From Chitinophaga silvatica (lineage in GTDB: Bacteria; Bacteroidota; Bacteroidia; Chitinophagales; Chitinophagaceae), in assembly GCF_003419895.1 (NCBI RefSeq), contig NZ_QPMM01000004.1:186001-250000 (forward strand): a DNA stretch of 64,000 nucleotides, given 5' to 3'. Position 1 is the first letter of the stretch. Each line of letters begins with the position of its first letter. Shown here piece after piece: positions 8,819 through 17,954 of this stretch. Below the pieces are notes generated by a model. The model was not told the origin of the DNA. It saw nothing but the letters and a program-made list of their open reading frames with translations, and did not search any database. The position numbers were made by a program, and so were the translations under genes.

Positions 8819-10276
8819 TTAATCTCTCTTTGCCATCATATTCTTTACCCCGCTGGCCGACCAATCTCTTGGTACCGGTACTGTAATAATCCTATCCTTA
8901 TTGAATCCTAAATTGGATTGAAAGAAAAATGATACCTGCTTATTAATGACTATGGCTGTAATAAACACAACTATGGCCGTAGTAAATTGTACAGCTATTA
9001 AAATCCGCCTGATAAATTGCCGCTCCTGTACTGTCTTCAATTTCCCCTTCAATGCTGTTATCGATGGTTGTGCAGATAAAACAAATGAAGGATAAATACC
9101 TGCCAAAACTCCTGTTACCAAAATAATTCCAAGTGGTGCCAATGCAAACCATTTTGGAAGATTCCAGACTGCCGGTAAATCCTTCCCTACTATCTGATTG
9201 AAATATGGTAACACCACTACATAAAACCCAATAGCTACCAACAACGCAATGCTTACCAACAACAACGACTCAGCCATAAACTGTATGATCAATTGAGATC
9301 TCAATCCACCCATCGCCTTTCTTACTCCAATCTCTTTAATTCTCGTTAATGAATTACCCACAGTAATATTTACAAAGTTGATAATCGCCATTATCAATAT
9401 AAAAACTCCGCCCAACACAAATACCAATATCATTTTTTTAGCCAAACCATTATCACTGGTCAAATACCAATCAGAAAAAGACACGGGTACTATTTTCAAA
9501 TTCTTTTGTGTATCGGCTGAGGTATGTGTTTTTAATAGCTGCGCCAGTGGCTCTTTCAACTGGGCCGGCTTAACTCCTTTTTTTAATTTTACATATCCGA
9601 TTGTACCAGGAAATTGCCAGTTAAATACTCCACGTCTGCCAAAATAGTCTATACTGGCAGGAGCTAAAAAAACTTCAGAAGATGGGTTACTATAGTTAGT
9701 GAGAGTATTGAACGGTAAATCTTTCAGTACAGCAGTTATTTCAAAATCTTTATTGTTATTATCGAATGATTGTATACGAATCGTTTTACCAACAACGTTA
9801 GTGGTTCCAAAAAACAATCTGGCTTTTGCAGCAGTTAATACAACTCCGTTAGGCTTTTCAAGGGCTGTTTCTTTATCACCATATAACACAGGTAAATCAA
9901 ATACTTTAAATAAAGTAGAATCTCCAGGATGAATTTCGGTTCTGAACTGTTTATCACCTACTTCTACTATTGTAGTTATACCATCATGAACATATGCACT
10001 CTCTATAAGCGTTGGGTAATCCTGTATTAGTGATTTAGTTAGTTGTCCGAACGTTACAAACGGATATCCCATATTATCCTGTTTCCACTGACTCGTAAGA
10101 AGATATACCCGATTATCCTGGTCGAGGGGTTTATTTATGCTGTATTCATTATAAGCAAATGCACCTATCAACATTAAAAAAGTAATTCCAAATGCTAATC
10201 CACTTATATTAACTAAAGAGAAAAAAGGATGACGAATAATATTTCTCCCAGAAACCTTCAGATAGTTTTTTAACAT
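8819..10276 (-). pseudogene. N-terminal part of interrupted FtsX/MacB-type ABC permease
   Basis: The start is the ATG at 10276 (MLKNYLKVSGRNIIRHPFFS), the usual beginning of Bacteroidota ABC permeases of about 800 residues. First comes a membrane segment, then a MacB-like periplasmic domain, then an FtsX domain with three membrane segments (about 280-440). Translation ends at TAA 8819-8821 after MMAKRD. The next codons continue LRSLSMVKDAS in the same frame, so one G-to-T change (GAA to TAA) would explain the interruption. Without the stop the protein would have 800 residues, the normal length. No cognate ATPase is adjacent, as is common for this group. Confidence 0.85.
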
Positions 10277-10371
10277 GGCCAATGAGTTAAGCTCGGGTTG
10301 CTGTGCGAAAAGAATGCCCTTCAATATACTATTGATAATCAATCTAAAATAGATAAAATCTTGTTCGAAAT

Positions 10372-10424
10372 CGTACAAAATATGTTCGTATACGCACAAG
10401 AAAAAAATATTTGTATTTTGTACG
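10372..10424. promoter_or_regulatory. inverted repeat in the divergent permease/alpha-galactosidase region
   Basis: CGTACAAAATA at 10372-10382 is the exact reverse complement of TATTTTGTACG at 10414-10424. The arm centres are 42 bases apart, about four helical turns, and an 8-bp palindrome CGTATACG lies between at 10387-10394. The position, between the permease start (10276) and the alpha-galactosidase start (10452), suits a regulator binding site. No regulator gene is adjacent. Confidence 0.55.
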
Positions 10425-10451
10425 CTTATTCCCGTACATAAAATTGATAAT

Positions 10452-12590
10452 ATGAAAAAACTGTGGGCCTTTGCCTTGTTACTTATAAGTGCTTCTTTGC
10501 ATGCCCAGCAAATACGTATAGCCACAGAACATATAAGCCTGGTTTACCGCGTAAATCAGCATGGTCGACTAATTCAACAATATCTGGGCTCACAGCTTAC
10601 CCCCTCCGGAGCCGATACGCTGATTCAGAACAACCAGGAGGCTTACATCACTGCTGGTATGGAAAGTTTATTAGATCCGGCCATCAGAGCAGTACATAAC
10701 GATGGTAATCCTTCGTTGGAATTAAGGTATGTTAGTTCAACCACTACCACCAATAATGGGGTAAACCATACAGCTATCACCCTGAAAGACCCGGTTTATC
10801 CTTTTACTGTAGTACTGCACTTTGAGGCTTTTTATAAAGACGATATCATAAAAACATGGTCTGAAATCAAACATACAGAAAAGAAGCCTGTAAAGCTTAC
10901 AGCCTATGCCTCCGCAATGTTGCATCTCGACGCCAATAAATATTGGTTAACCCAGTTTCATGGCGATTGGGCTAAGGAAGCTGACCTACAGGAACAATAC
11001 CTTACTACCGGTATGAAAATTCTGGATAGTAAACTGGCTGTAAGAGCCAATATGCAACAATCTCCCTTCTTCCTGTTATCTCTAAATCAGCCTTCCTCAG
11101 AAGAAACAGGTACTGTACTTGCAGGAACGCTGGCATGGACAGGCAACTTCAAATTTGGTTTTGAAGTAGATGAGCTTAATAAATTGCATATTAATGCAGG
11201 TATAAACCCTTATGCCAGCGACTATTCACTCGAACCTAATGAAACCTTTACCACTCCGGCATTCATCTTTACTCTTTCTGATCATGGTAAAGGTATTGCC
11301 AGCAGAAACTTCCATCGCTGGGCATTGGCAAACGGGGTACTGGATGGATATTCTCCACGGCTCACTTTATTAAACAACTGGGAAGCAACCGGTATGGATT
11401 TCAATGAAGAAAAGCTTACAGCGCTCTTCGATGAAACCAAAAAATTAGGCGTGGATATGTTTTTACTAGACGATGGCTGGTTTGCCAACAAATATCCAAG
11501 AAATGCCGACAATGCCGGATTAGGTGATTGGGAACCCAATAAAACAAAATTACCTCATGGTTTGGGCTACCTGGTTAAAGAAGCTGAAAAAGCCGGTGTT
11601 AAATTCGGCATCTGGCTGGAACCTGAAATGGTAAACCCTAAAAGTGAATTATATACCCAACATCCCGATTGGATATTAAGACTGCCCAACAGAGACGAGC
11701 ACTATTATCGCAACCAGATGGTGCTTGACCTGACAAACCCCGCGGTTCAGGACTTTGTTTTCGGAGTTGTGGATAAGACTCTTACTGCCAGTCCGGGTAT
11801 CGCCTATATCAAATGGGATTGCAATCGTATGCTCACCAATGCTTACTCTCCTTATTTGAAAGACAAACAATCACATTTATTTATAGATTATACCCGCAGT
11901 TTGTATAAAGTGCTGGACAGAGTAAGAGCCAAGTATCCTCATCTGCCGATCATGCTTTGTTCTGGCGGTGGTGGCCGTACAGATTTTGGTGCATTAAAAT
12001 ATTTCACGGAATTCTGGCCTAGCGATAATACAGATGGATTAGATAGAATCTATATTCAATATGGTTATTCACATTTCTTCCCTGCCAATACTATTTCAGC
12101 GCATGTGACCAATTGGGGCAAGCAATCGCTAAAATTCCGTACAGATGTAGCGATGATGGGTAAACTTGGATACGATATCAAAGTAAGTGATTTCACTCCA
12201 CAGGAATTGCAGTTTAGCCAGGAAGCCGTAAAAACGTATAACCGTATCAGTGATATAGTATGGTATGGAAATCTTTACAGGTTAGTATCTCCTTATCAGG
12301 AAAACAGAGCAGTATTCCAATATACCAGTGAAGATAAAACCAAGTCGGTAATCTTTAGTTATCTGATGAATGTTGGAAAGAACGACCAGTTCAATTTGGT
12401 TAAGTTACAGGGATTGGATCCGGCAAAGAAATACAGGATCAAAGAAATTAACCTTTTCCCGGGTTCCAATTCGAGATATCATTTCAATCAGGTTTACAGC
12501 GGAGATCTGTTAATGAAAGAAGGTATTCAGTTATTACCAGGATGGGCTAGTTCATTGACCAGCAATATTCTTGAAATAACGGCAGAATAA
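10452..12590 (+). CDS. GH36 alpha-galactosidase, secreted
   Basis: A glycoside hydrolase of 712 residues that releases alpha-linked galactose. A signal peptide MKKLWAFALLLISASLHAQ directs it to the periplasm. An N-terminal beta-sandwich precedes the TIM barrel, which begins near NNWEATGMDF and carries LLDDGWF, WLEPEMVNPKSELY and YIKWDCNR with the likely nucleophile D456. The SDNTD motif at residues 524-528 supplies the acid/base. A small C-terminal beta domain follows. Length agrees with bacterial GH36. It is monocistronic with its own terminator and is read divergently from the broken permease. Substrate (raffinose-type oligosaccharides or galactomannan) is not determined by sequence. Confidence 0.93.
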   Translation: MKKLWAFALLLISASLHAQQIRIATEHISLVYRVNQHGRLIQQYLGSQLTPSGADTLIQNNQEAYITAGMESLLDPAIRAVHNDGNPSLELRYVSSTTTTNNGVNHTAITLKDPVYPFTVVLHFEAFYKDDIIKTWSEIKHTEKKPVKLTAYASAMLHLDANKYWLTQFHGDWAKEADLQEQYLTTGMKILDSKLAVRANMQQSPFFLLSLNQPSSEETGTVLAGTLAWTGNFKFGFEVDELNKLHINAGINPYASDYSLEPNETFTTPAFIFTLSDHGKGIASRNFHRWALANGVLDGYSPRLTLLNNWEATGMDFNEEKLTALFDETKKLGVDMFLLDDGWFANKYPRNADNAGLGDWEPNKTKLPHGLGYLVKEAEKAGVKFGIWLEPEMVNPKSELYTQHPDWILRLPNRDEHYYRNQMVLDLTNPAVQDFVFGVVDKTLTASPGIAYIKWDCNRMLTNAYSPYLKDKQSHLFIDYTRSLYKVLDRVRAKYPHLPIMLCSGGGGRTDFGALKYFTEFWPSDNTDGLDRIYIQYGYSHFFPANTISAHVTNWGKQSLKFRTDVAMMGKLGYDIKVSDFTPQELQFSQEAVKTYNRISDIVWYGNLYRLVSPYQENRAVFQYTSEDKTKSVIFSYLMNVGKNDQFNLVKLQGLDPAKKYRIKEINLFPGSNSRYHFNQVYSGDLLMKEGIQLLPGWASSLTSNILEITAE

Positions 12591-12608
12591 GGCTCAATTC
12601 TCAATAAA

Positions 12609-12648
12609 TGGGATGTCTGGTTCGTCAAGGACCAGACATTCTTTTTTT
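12609..12648 (+). terminator. terminator of the alpha-galactosidase gene
   Basis: Stem ATGTCTGGT (12613-12621) with ACCAGACAT (12631-12639), then C and seven T. Confidence 0.9.
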
Positions 12649-12714
12649 ACCCCTTTAAATGCGTAATTTCAACCTAGTTTAACCTTTGGGTGTTAATAAA
12701 TCTAAATTGAAAAG

Positions 12715-14193
12715 GTGAAATCTCTAATCGAATTTCTTACCGGAACGGAATGGCATATTGCTTATAAGATTGGTAGTGTTGTTCTCATATCATTGATGTT
12801 AGTTGGTATTATGGCCACCATTGTACTCGAAAACAGGAATCCTGTTAAGGCGGTGGCATATATACTGATATTAGTTTTTATTCCGATTGTAGGGTTAATC
12901 GTTTATTATTATTTAGGAAGAGACCTGAGGAAGAAAAGGCGCTTTACTTTAAAGGGAAGTAAAGATGAGACGTTATTTCTCCAGTATTGGGAGGCACAAA
13001 AAGCAGAAATAGAAAGGCGGCAGATCAATCTGCGGCAATTGGTGGGAAGTAAGCAGGAAATCTCCTCTATGTTACTAAACAGTCGCCAGTCGTTGTTGAC
13101 CCGCAACAACCAGGTACAACTACTGATCAATGGAGAGGAAAAATTTCCGGCAGTTTTTTCGGCATTGAGGGCTGCCAGGCATCATATTCATATAGAATAT
13201 TACATGGTAGCGGCAGATGATGTAGGAAATGAATTAACGGATATCCTTATCGAAAAATTAAATCAGGGAGTTCAGGTACGGTTTATATACGATGATATGG
13301 GTAGCGATAGAATCGGAGATATTCCTAAACGTTTAAAAGAGAATGGCGCATTAGTATATCCCTTTTCACCAGTAAAGATCAATTTTTATCTGAATGCCAA
13401 TTACAGGAATCACAGAAAAATAATAGTGGTTGATGGTACTACAGGCTTTGTAGGTGGAATCAATTTAGATGAAAGATACATCAATAATGGCAAGCATAAA
13501 TTATACTGGCGGGATACACATTTGAAAATAGAAGGTGATGCAGTAAATATACTGCAATTACAATTTCTCATGAGTTACCGGTATTGTAGTAAAGAAGTTT
13601 TTCCGTTTGAGGAACCTTATTTTATGAGAGCAGAATTAACTGGTTCGTCGTATGCAGATATAGTAGCAAGCGGGCCAGACTCTGAATGGCCGGTGGCAAT
13701 GCAGAGTATATTGATGGGGATTAATCTTGCAAAAAGAAGGGTTAGGATTTGTAATCCATATTTTATACCCACAGAAGAAATTCTGACAGCAATGCAAATG
13801 GCAGCTATTGCGGGTAAGGAAATAGAACTAATGTTGCCATTAAAGGGAGATTCATATATAGTGCAGCATGCAGCATTATCTAACATGAAACCATTGTTAG
13901 CAGCGGGTATAAAAGTCTTCTTCTATACCCGTGGGTTTATTCATGCTAAAACAATGGTGATAGATGATAATATTTCCTGGGTTAGTTCAGTAAATTTTGA
14001 TAACAGGAGTTTCTATTTAAACAATGAAATTGGCGCACTTATTTATGACCCTGAAGTAGCGGCCAAATTGAATAAGAGTTTTGAAGACGACTTACTTTAT
14101 TGTATTCCTGTTCAGGAAACCCGATGGAATAAAAGAAATATTATGAAACGGTTTATGGATGGCTTATGTCGCTTGCTGACTCCGTTATTATGA
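12715..14193 (+). CDS. cls: cardiolipin synthase
   Basis: A membrane-bound phospholipase D-family enzyme of 492 residues that condenses phosphatidylglycerol to cardiolipin. Two N-terminal membrane segments (about residues 18-38 and 46-66) precede two PLD domains. The first HKD motif is NHRKIIVVDGTTGFVGG near residue 231-247; the second is FIHAKTMVIDD near 411-421. The start is GTG at 12715, supported because the next in-frame ATG would cut into the first membrane helix. Length and layout match ClsA-type enzymes. The stop overlaps the end of the convergent acidic-protein gene by 6 bases. Confidence 0.93.
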   Translation: MKSLIEFLTGTEWHIAYKIGSVVLISLMLVGIMATIVLENRNPVKAVAYILILVFIPIVGLIVYYYLGRDLRKKRRFTLKGSKDETLFLQYWEAQKAEIERRQINLRQLVGSKQEISSMLLNSRQSLLTRNNQVQLLINGEEKFPAVFSALRAARHHIHIEYYMVAADDVGNELTDILIEKLNQGVQVRFIYDDMGSDRIGDIPKRLKENGALVYPFSPVKINFYLNANYRNHRKIIVVDGTTGFVGGINLDERYINNGKHKLYWRDTHLKIEGDAVNILQLQFLMSYRYCSKEVFPFEEPYFMRAELTGSSYADIVASGPDSEWPVAMQSILMGINLAKRRVRICNPYFIPTEEILTAMQMAAIAGKEIELMLPLKGDSYIVQHAALSNMKPLLAAGIKVFFYTRGFIHAKTMVIDDNISWVSSVNFDNRSFYLNNEIGALIYDPEVAAKLNKSFEDDLLYCIPVQETRWNKRNIMKRFMDGLCRLLTPLL

Positions 14194-14604
14194 GTCAAGT
14201 TCTCTATCGTCGTCTTCAAAATCAAGAAATTCTCCGTTATCATCTTCCAGGTCTTCATGCCTGTCGCCACCGAGGCTGTAGATATTATTTTCTTCATCCT
14301 CTTCTCCGATATTCTCCGCTTCGTCGTCTAGTTCGGCACCAGGTACATCGAGGTCATCTCCTACTTTGTCCTCTCTCCATTTTTCTTCCTGTTCATCGCT
14401 TTTTTCGAAGGGATAGTCTTCCCGATCCGGTAATTCACTATTATGTCTGAAAGACGTGGTAACGTCATTCATATCGATATTAGCTTCTTTATCATTATTC
14501 ATGATATCATCACTTGCGGGATAAGAGGGATAGCCAGGAAATTGTTGATCTCTTGAATCTTTAGTTGATTTCCCCGGTTTCTTCTTTTTATTTTTATCGT
14601 CCAT
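14188..14604 (-). CDS. highly acidic low-complexity protein of unknown function
   Basis: A protein of 138 residues from ATG 14604 (a TTG three codons upstream is also open). The first 20 residues are lysine-rich (DDKNKKKKPGKSTKDSRD); the rest is dominated by D and E, especially the last 65 residues (GEEDEENNIY, LEDDNGEFLDFEDDDRELDS). It has no hydrophobic core, signal or cysteine and should be largely disordered. I do not recognise a named family. Bipolar charge suggests binding to a basic partner or to DNA-associated protein, but this is conjecture. It converges with cls, overlapping by 6 bases, and has a 1.3-kb non-coding region upstream. Confidence 0.7.
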   Translation of the reverse strand: MDDKNKKKKPGKSTKDSRDQQFPGYPSYPASDDIMNNDKEANIDMNDVTTSFRHNSELPDREDYPFEKSDEQEEKWREDKVGDDLDVPGAELDDEAENIGEEDEENNIYSLGGDRHEDLEDDNGEFLDFEDDDRELDS

Positions 14605-15854
14605 GATTATCAATTTTAATTATGTAGTCAAAAAGCCGTGCCATAGCGATCATGGTTTATATTTATAATAACAAGGGATGAGGATGTTTGTTTAGCCTTT
14701 ATAGGTAATGATTTCAGCGGTTAGGAAATATTAACAATACTATTTGACTATGAATCAATCTGCCCCATAATTGCCACAGGTGTGGAAATATCTTTAGTAT
14801 TCGGATTATTAGCTGACTCATGAATTCAATTTACGTATAGTCGTGAACGTTATATACGAGATACTTACTTTGGTTGAAAGAATTTCAACATAGAAATTTA
14901 GCGAGGTTCAGAAATGTGAAGATTTATTATTGATAAAAATTGATGTTTTAGGCCTGTTGATGATGAATTATTGTGGAAGTATACTAATTGGCCTAAGAGC
15001 GTATTTGCGATTTTGTTTGGTTGATACTAATTATTAAAGTTCAATTGATCGATAGATTAAGACTATCATTAGTGATGAATACATTTTTGATTTTCACTTT
15101 CTGTTAGTAGTTCTGGCTTGTGATATAGAAGATTTCATATTTCGATTGAAAAATTTTGTCCTGTACCAGTTTATCTTACAATAACCATTATTAATAAGAT
15201 TAATTCGGGGTCATGTGATTACTAATTGAAAATTTCATGTTTAATGATTTGTATTGGGATTTGATAAAAGATTTTGCCTTTGTTCCTCGTCTTGCAAATC
15301 CATTTTCAATATGATTAATATTTTTCCAGATTGATACTTTGAAATTTTTTTGATCTCTATTTTTTGAGATTCTCAAAATTATCAGCTATCGGGAATTAGT
15401 TTTAACCGAGCTTTTATAGTTTTTAAAATTAGACAGTTTGAGGATTTTAGTTTGAGGATTTTGGTTTGATGATTTTGGTTTGAGGATTTTAGTTTGATGA
15501 TTTTAGTTTGATGATTTTAGTTTGATGATTTTAGTTTGATGATTTTAGTTTGATGATTTCAGTTTGATGATTTCAGTTTGATGATTTCAGTTTGATGATT
15601 TCAGTTTGATGATTTTGTAAAAAAGATGATCAATTTTTATGAACATAAAAATTCCCATTCTTTGGCCCATTTAGAGCATTAAAATCTTCCTTTAAAGTAC
15701 CTCATCCTTTTAAAGCCTATTTTTAGCCTTTTTTTTGATCCCTTCCCCTTTTACAACACTTATACTCAACCATTCGACGATCTTTAAATTTTACAGGGTT
15801 TCCAGAGGTCGATTTTTCCCAAAAAAACATTTTTTTTAGTTTTTGAAGGTATAT
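14605..15854. other. 1.25-kb AT-rich non-coding region upstream of the acidic gene
   Basis: Apart from the 14-bp array at 15435-15616 I see no gene, tRNA or recognisable RNA. Stop codons are frequent in all frames. The stretch 14640-15430 has no obvious repeat. Confidence 0.6.
15435..15616. repeat. 13 tandem copies of a 14-bp unit
   Basis: Unit AGTTTGATGATTTT. Copies 1, 2 and 4 read GAGG in place of GATG and copies 3 and 4 begin with GG. Copies 5-8 are identical, and copies 9-12 are identical with a final C. Copy 13 returns to the final T. The blockwise variants indicate growth by local duplication. There are no spacers and no open frame across the array. Confidence 0.97.
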
Positions 15855-15890
15855 ATAAATAAAAAGGCGCTGAAAAATCAGCGCCTTTTA
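15855..15890 (-). terminator. terminator of mnmG
   Basis: 12-bp perfect stem AAAAGGCGCTGA / TCAGCGCCTTTT with an AAAA loop, 20 bases past the mnmG stop, with a T-rich tail on the minus strand. Confidence 0.93.
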
Positions 15891-15909
15891 AAACATAAAT
15901 TTATAAGAA

Positions 15910-17778
15910 TTATCTTCCCATGTATACCATTAAGATTTGAACATCACTTGGATTAACTCCACTAATTCTGCTTGCTTGTCCTAAAGTATGTGGGCGAATT
16001 TTATTGAATTTTTGTTTGGCTTCGCTCGATAAAGAAACTAGTTTGCTATAATCGAAATTGGAAGGAATTACCAGGTCTTCCAGCTGGCTCATTTTCTGAA
16101 CCAATTCCATTTCTTTCTCGATGTACACATCATACTTGATTTGTATTTCTGCTTGTTCCAAAGTTTCTATATCATATCCTGCCAAAGCCTGATCAATTTT
16201 AGCAACCTGATCTTTCATTGAAAAGATGTCGATATTTGGTCGTAATAAGATCTGATGAGCTTTTTGTTTTTGTGATAAAGGGGCTGAAGATTTAGCTTCG
16301 AGTAATGCACTGATTTCTTCTGGTTCGATAGAAAGTTCTTTCAGTGTTTTTTTGATTTTTTCTACACCTTCTCTTTTAGCCAGCATCTTCTGCATTCTTT
16401 CTTCGCTGGCCAATCCCATTTTATAGCTTCTTTCGGTGAGTCTTAAATCCGCATTATCCTGGCGCAATAGTGTTCTGAATTCGGCACGGGAAGTAAACAT
16501 GCGATATGGTTCTTCGGTACCTTTATTAATCAGGTCATCGATTAACACACCGATGTAAGCCTCACTTCTTTTCAATACAAAAGGAGCTTCTTCTTTACTT
16601 TTCAGGTGAGCATTAATTCCGGCCATGATACCTTGGCATGCAGCTTCTTCATAACCTGTAGTACCATTTATCTGGCCAGCAAAAAAGAGGTTCTGAACAT
16701 GCTTTGTTTCCAGAGAAAACTCTAATTGAGTAGGTGGAAAGAAATCATATTCTATAGCATATCCTGGTCTGAACATTCTACAATTTTCAAATCCAGGTAC
16801 CAGGCGAAGTGCTTTCATTTGCACTTCTTCTGGTAAGGAAGTAGAAAATCCATTTACATAAATTTCCACGGTATCCCAACCTTCAGGTTCTACGAAAAGC
16901 TGATGTCTTTCTCTTTCGGCAAAGCGATTGATTTTATCTTCAATGCTTGGGCAGTAACGAGGACCAGTTCCTTGAATACGCCCTTGGAACATTGGAGATT
17001 TATCGAATCCTGTTTTCAACATTTCGTGTACTGCTTCACTGGTATAAGTGATCCAGCAACTTCTTTGTTGGGCAGGTTTAATTTTGGGAACATCGAGATA
17101 TGAGAATCCAACAATTTCATCATCTCCTTTTTGTTCTTCCATTTTAGAATAATCGAGGCTTCTGCCATCTATTCTTGGAGGAGTTCCTGTTTTTAATCTA
17201 TCGCTTTCAAAGCCCAGGGAAACTAATTGTTCTGTTATTCCTGTGGCAGCCTTTTCTGCTACACGACCTCCACCAAATTGTTTTTCTCCAATATGGATGA
17301 CCCCATTAAGGAAAGTTCCATTTGTGAGTACAACCGCTTTAGCTTTTATTTCGTGGCCAAGGCCAGTTATAACACCATAGCATCTTCCATCTTTAACGAG
17401 CAGACCTTTCACCATATCCTGGTAAAAATCTACATTCTGAGTTTTTTCGAGTGCTTCTCTCCATTTAGCGGCAAAAAGCATGCGGTCGTTTTGCGTACGT
17501 GGACTCCACATAGCAGGTCCTTTAGATCGGTTGAGCATTCTGAATTGGATCATAGATTGATCTGTAACAATTCCAGAATATCCACCTAAAGCATCAATTT
17601 CCCTAACAATCTGACCTTTTGCAATACCACCCATGGCAGGGTTACAACTCATTTGAGCTATGGTTTGCATATTCATAGTCACCAGAAGGACTTTTGATCC
17701 CATATTGGCAGCAGCGGCAGCAGCTTCACAACCAGCATGTCCGGCGCCCACAACAATTATATCGTAAGTTGGAAACAT
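15910..17778 (-). CDS. mnmG: tRNA uridine-34 5-carboxymethylaminomethyl modification enzyme MnmG
   Basis: The FAD-dependent subunit (GidA) that with MnmE modifies wobble uridine in the cytoplasm. It has 622 residues, normal for the family. The dinucleotide-binding motif VVGAGHAGCEAAAAAANMG is at residues 9-27, CNPAMGGIAKGQIVREIDALGG at about 45-66, and the GTEEPYRMFTSRAEFR segment in the middle. The C-terminal helical domain ends HTLGQASRISGVNPSDVQILMVYM. The gene lies next to three parS sites, in keeping with the frequent origin-proximal position of gidA. No mnmE is in the window. Confidence 0.97.
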   Translation of the reverse strand: MFPTYDIIVVGAGHAGCEAAAAAANMGSKVLLVTMNMQTIAQMSCNPAMGGIAKGQIVREIDALGGYSGIVTDQSMIQFRMLNRSKGPAMWSPRTQNDRMLFAAKWREALEKTQNVDFYQDMVKGLLVKDGRCYGVITGLGHEIKAKAVVLTNGTFLNGVIHIGEKQFGGGRVAEKAATGITEQLVSLGFESDRLKTGTPPRIDGRSLDYSKMEEQKGDDEIVGFSYLDVPKIKPAQQRSCWITYTSEAVHEMLKTGFDKSPMFQGRIQGTGPRYCPSIEDKINRFAERERHQLFVEPEGWDTVEIYVNGFSTSLPEEVQMKALRLVPGFENCRMFRPGYAIEYDFFPPTQLEFSLETKHVQNLFFAGQINGTTGYEEAACQGIMAGINAHLKSKEEAPFVLKRSEAYIGVLIDDLINKGTEEPYRMFTSRAEFRTLLRQDNADLRLTERSYKMGLASEERMQKMLAKREGVEKIKKTLKELSIEPEEISALLEAKSSAPLSQKQKAHQILLRPNIDIFSMKDQVAKIDQALAGYDIETLEQAEIQIKYDVYIEKEMELVQKMSQLEDLVIPSNFDYSKLVSLSSEAKQKFNKIRPHTLGQASRISGVNPSDVQILMVYMGR

Positions 17779-17797
17779 AATTCGTTTTTGGAAAGTG

Positions 17798-17805
17798 CAA
17801 AATTA
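17798..17805 (-). promoter_or_regulatory. candidate -7 element of mnmG promoter
   Basis: CAAAATTA on +, that is TAATTTTG on the minus strand, matches TAnnTTTG 20 bases upstream of the mnmG ATG. No good -33 element is seen, so this is tentative. Confidence 0.4.
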
Positions 17806-17840
17806 CATAGAAGAAGGGAGATTGTTGATATAAAGTATAA

Positions 17841-17856
17841 TGTTCCACGTGGAACA
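17841..17856. promoter_or_regulatory. parS site 1 (ParB binding)
   Basis: TGTTCCACGTGGAACA fits the bacterial parS consensus TGTTNCACGTGNAACA exactly. The palindrome is extended by AAAGTATAA on the left and TTATACTTT on the right, making a perfect 34-bp palindrome at 17832-17865. Confidence 0.93.
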
Positions 17857-17884
17857 TTATACTTTCCTTAAAAAGAAAAAAGAA

Positions 17885-17900
17885 TGTTTCACGTGGAACA
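17885..17900. promoter_or_regulatory. parS site 2 (ParB binding)
   Basis: TGTTTCACGTGGAACA, centred 44 bases from site 1. The two half sites differ at one position, but the consensus TGTTNCACGTGNAACA is kept. Flanks AAAAGAA and TTCTTTT extend the symmetry. Confidence 0.92.
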
Positions 17901-17932
17901 TTCTTTTAAAACAGATACATTATGTTCCACGT

Positions 17933-17948
17933 GGAACATTGGTTAAAT
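17933..17948. promoter_or_regulatory. parS site 3 (ParB binding)
   Basis: TGTTCCACGTGGAACA, an exact palindrome centred 48 bases from site 2 and ending 6 bases before the ybeY stop codon. Confidence 0.93.
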
Positions 17949-17954
17949 GTTCTA

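Noticed and set aside
15435..15616. Possible CRISPR array
   Set aside because: The 14-bp units are directly abutting with no spacers, and no cas genes are in the window.
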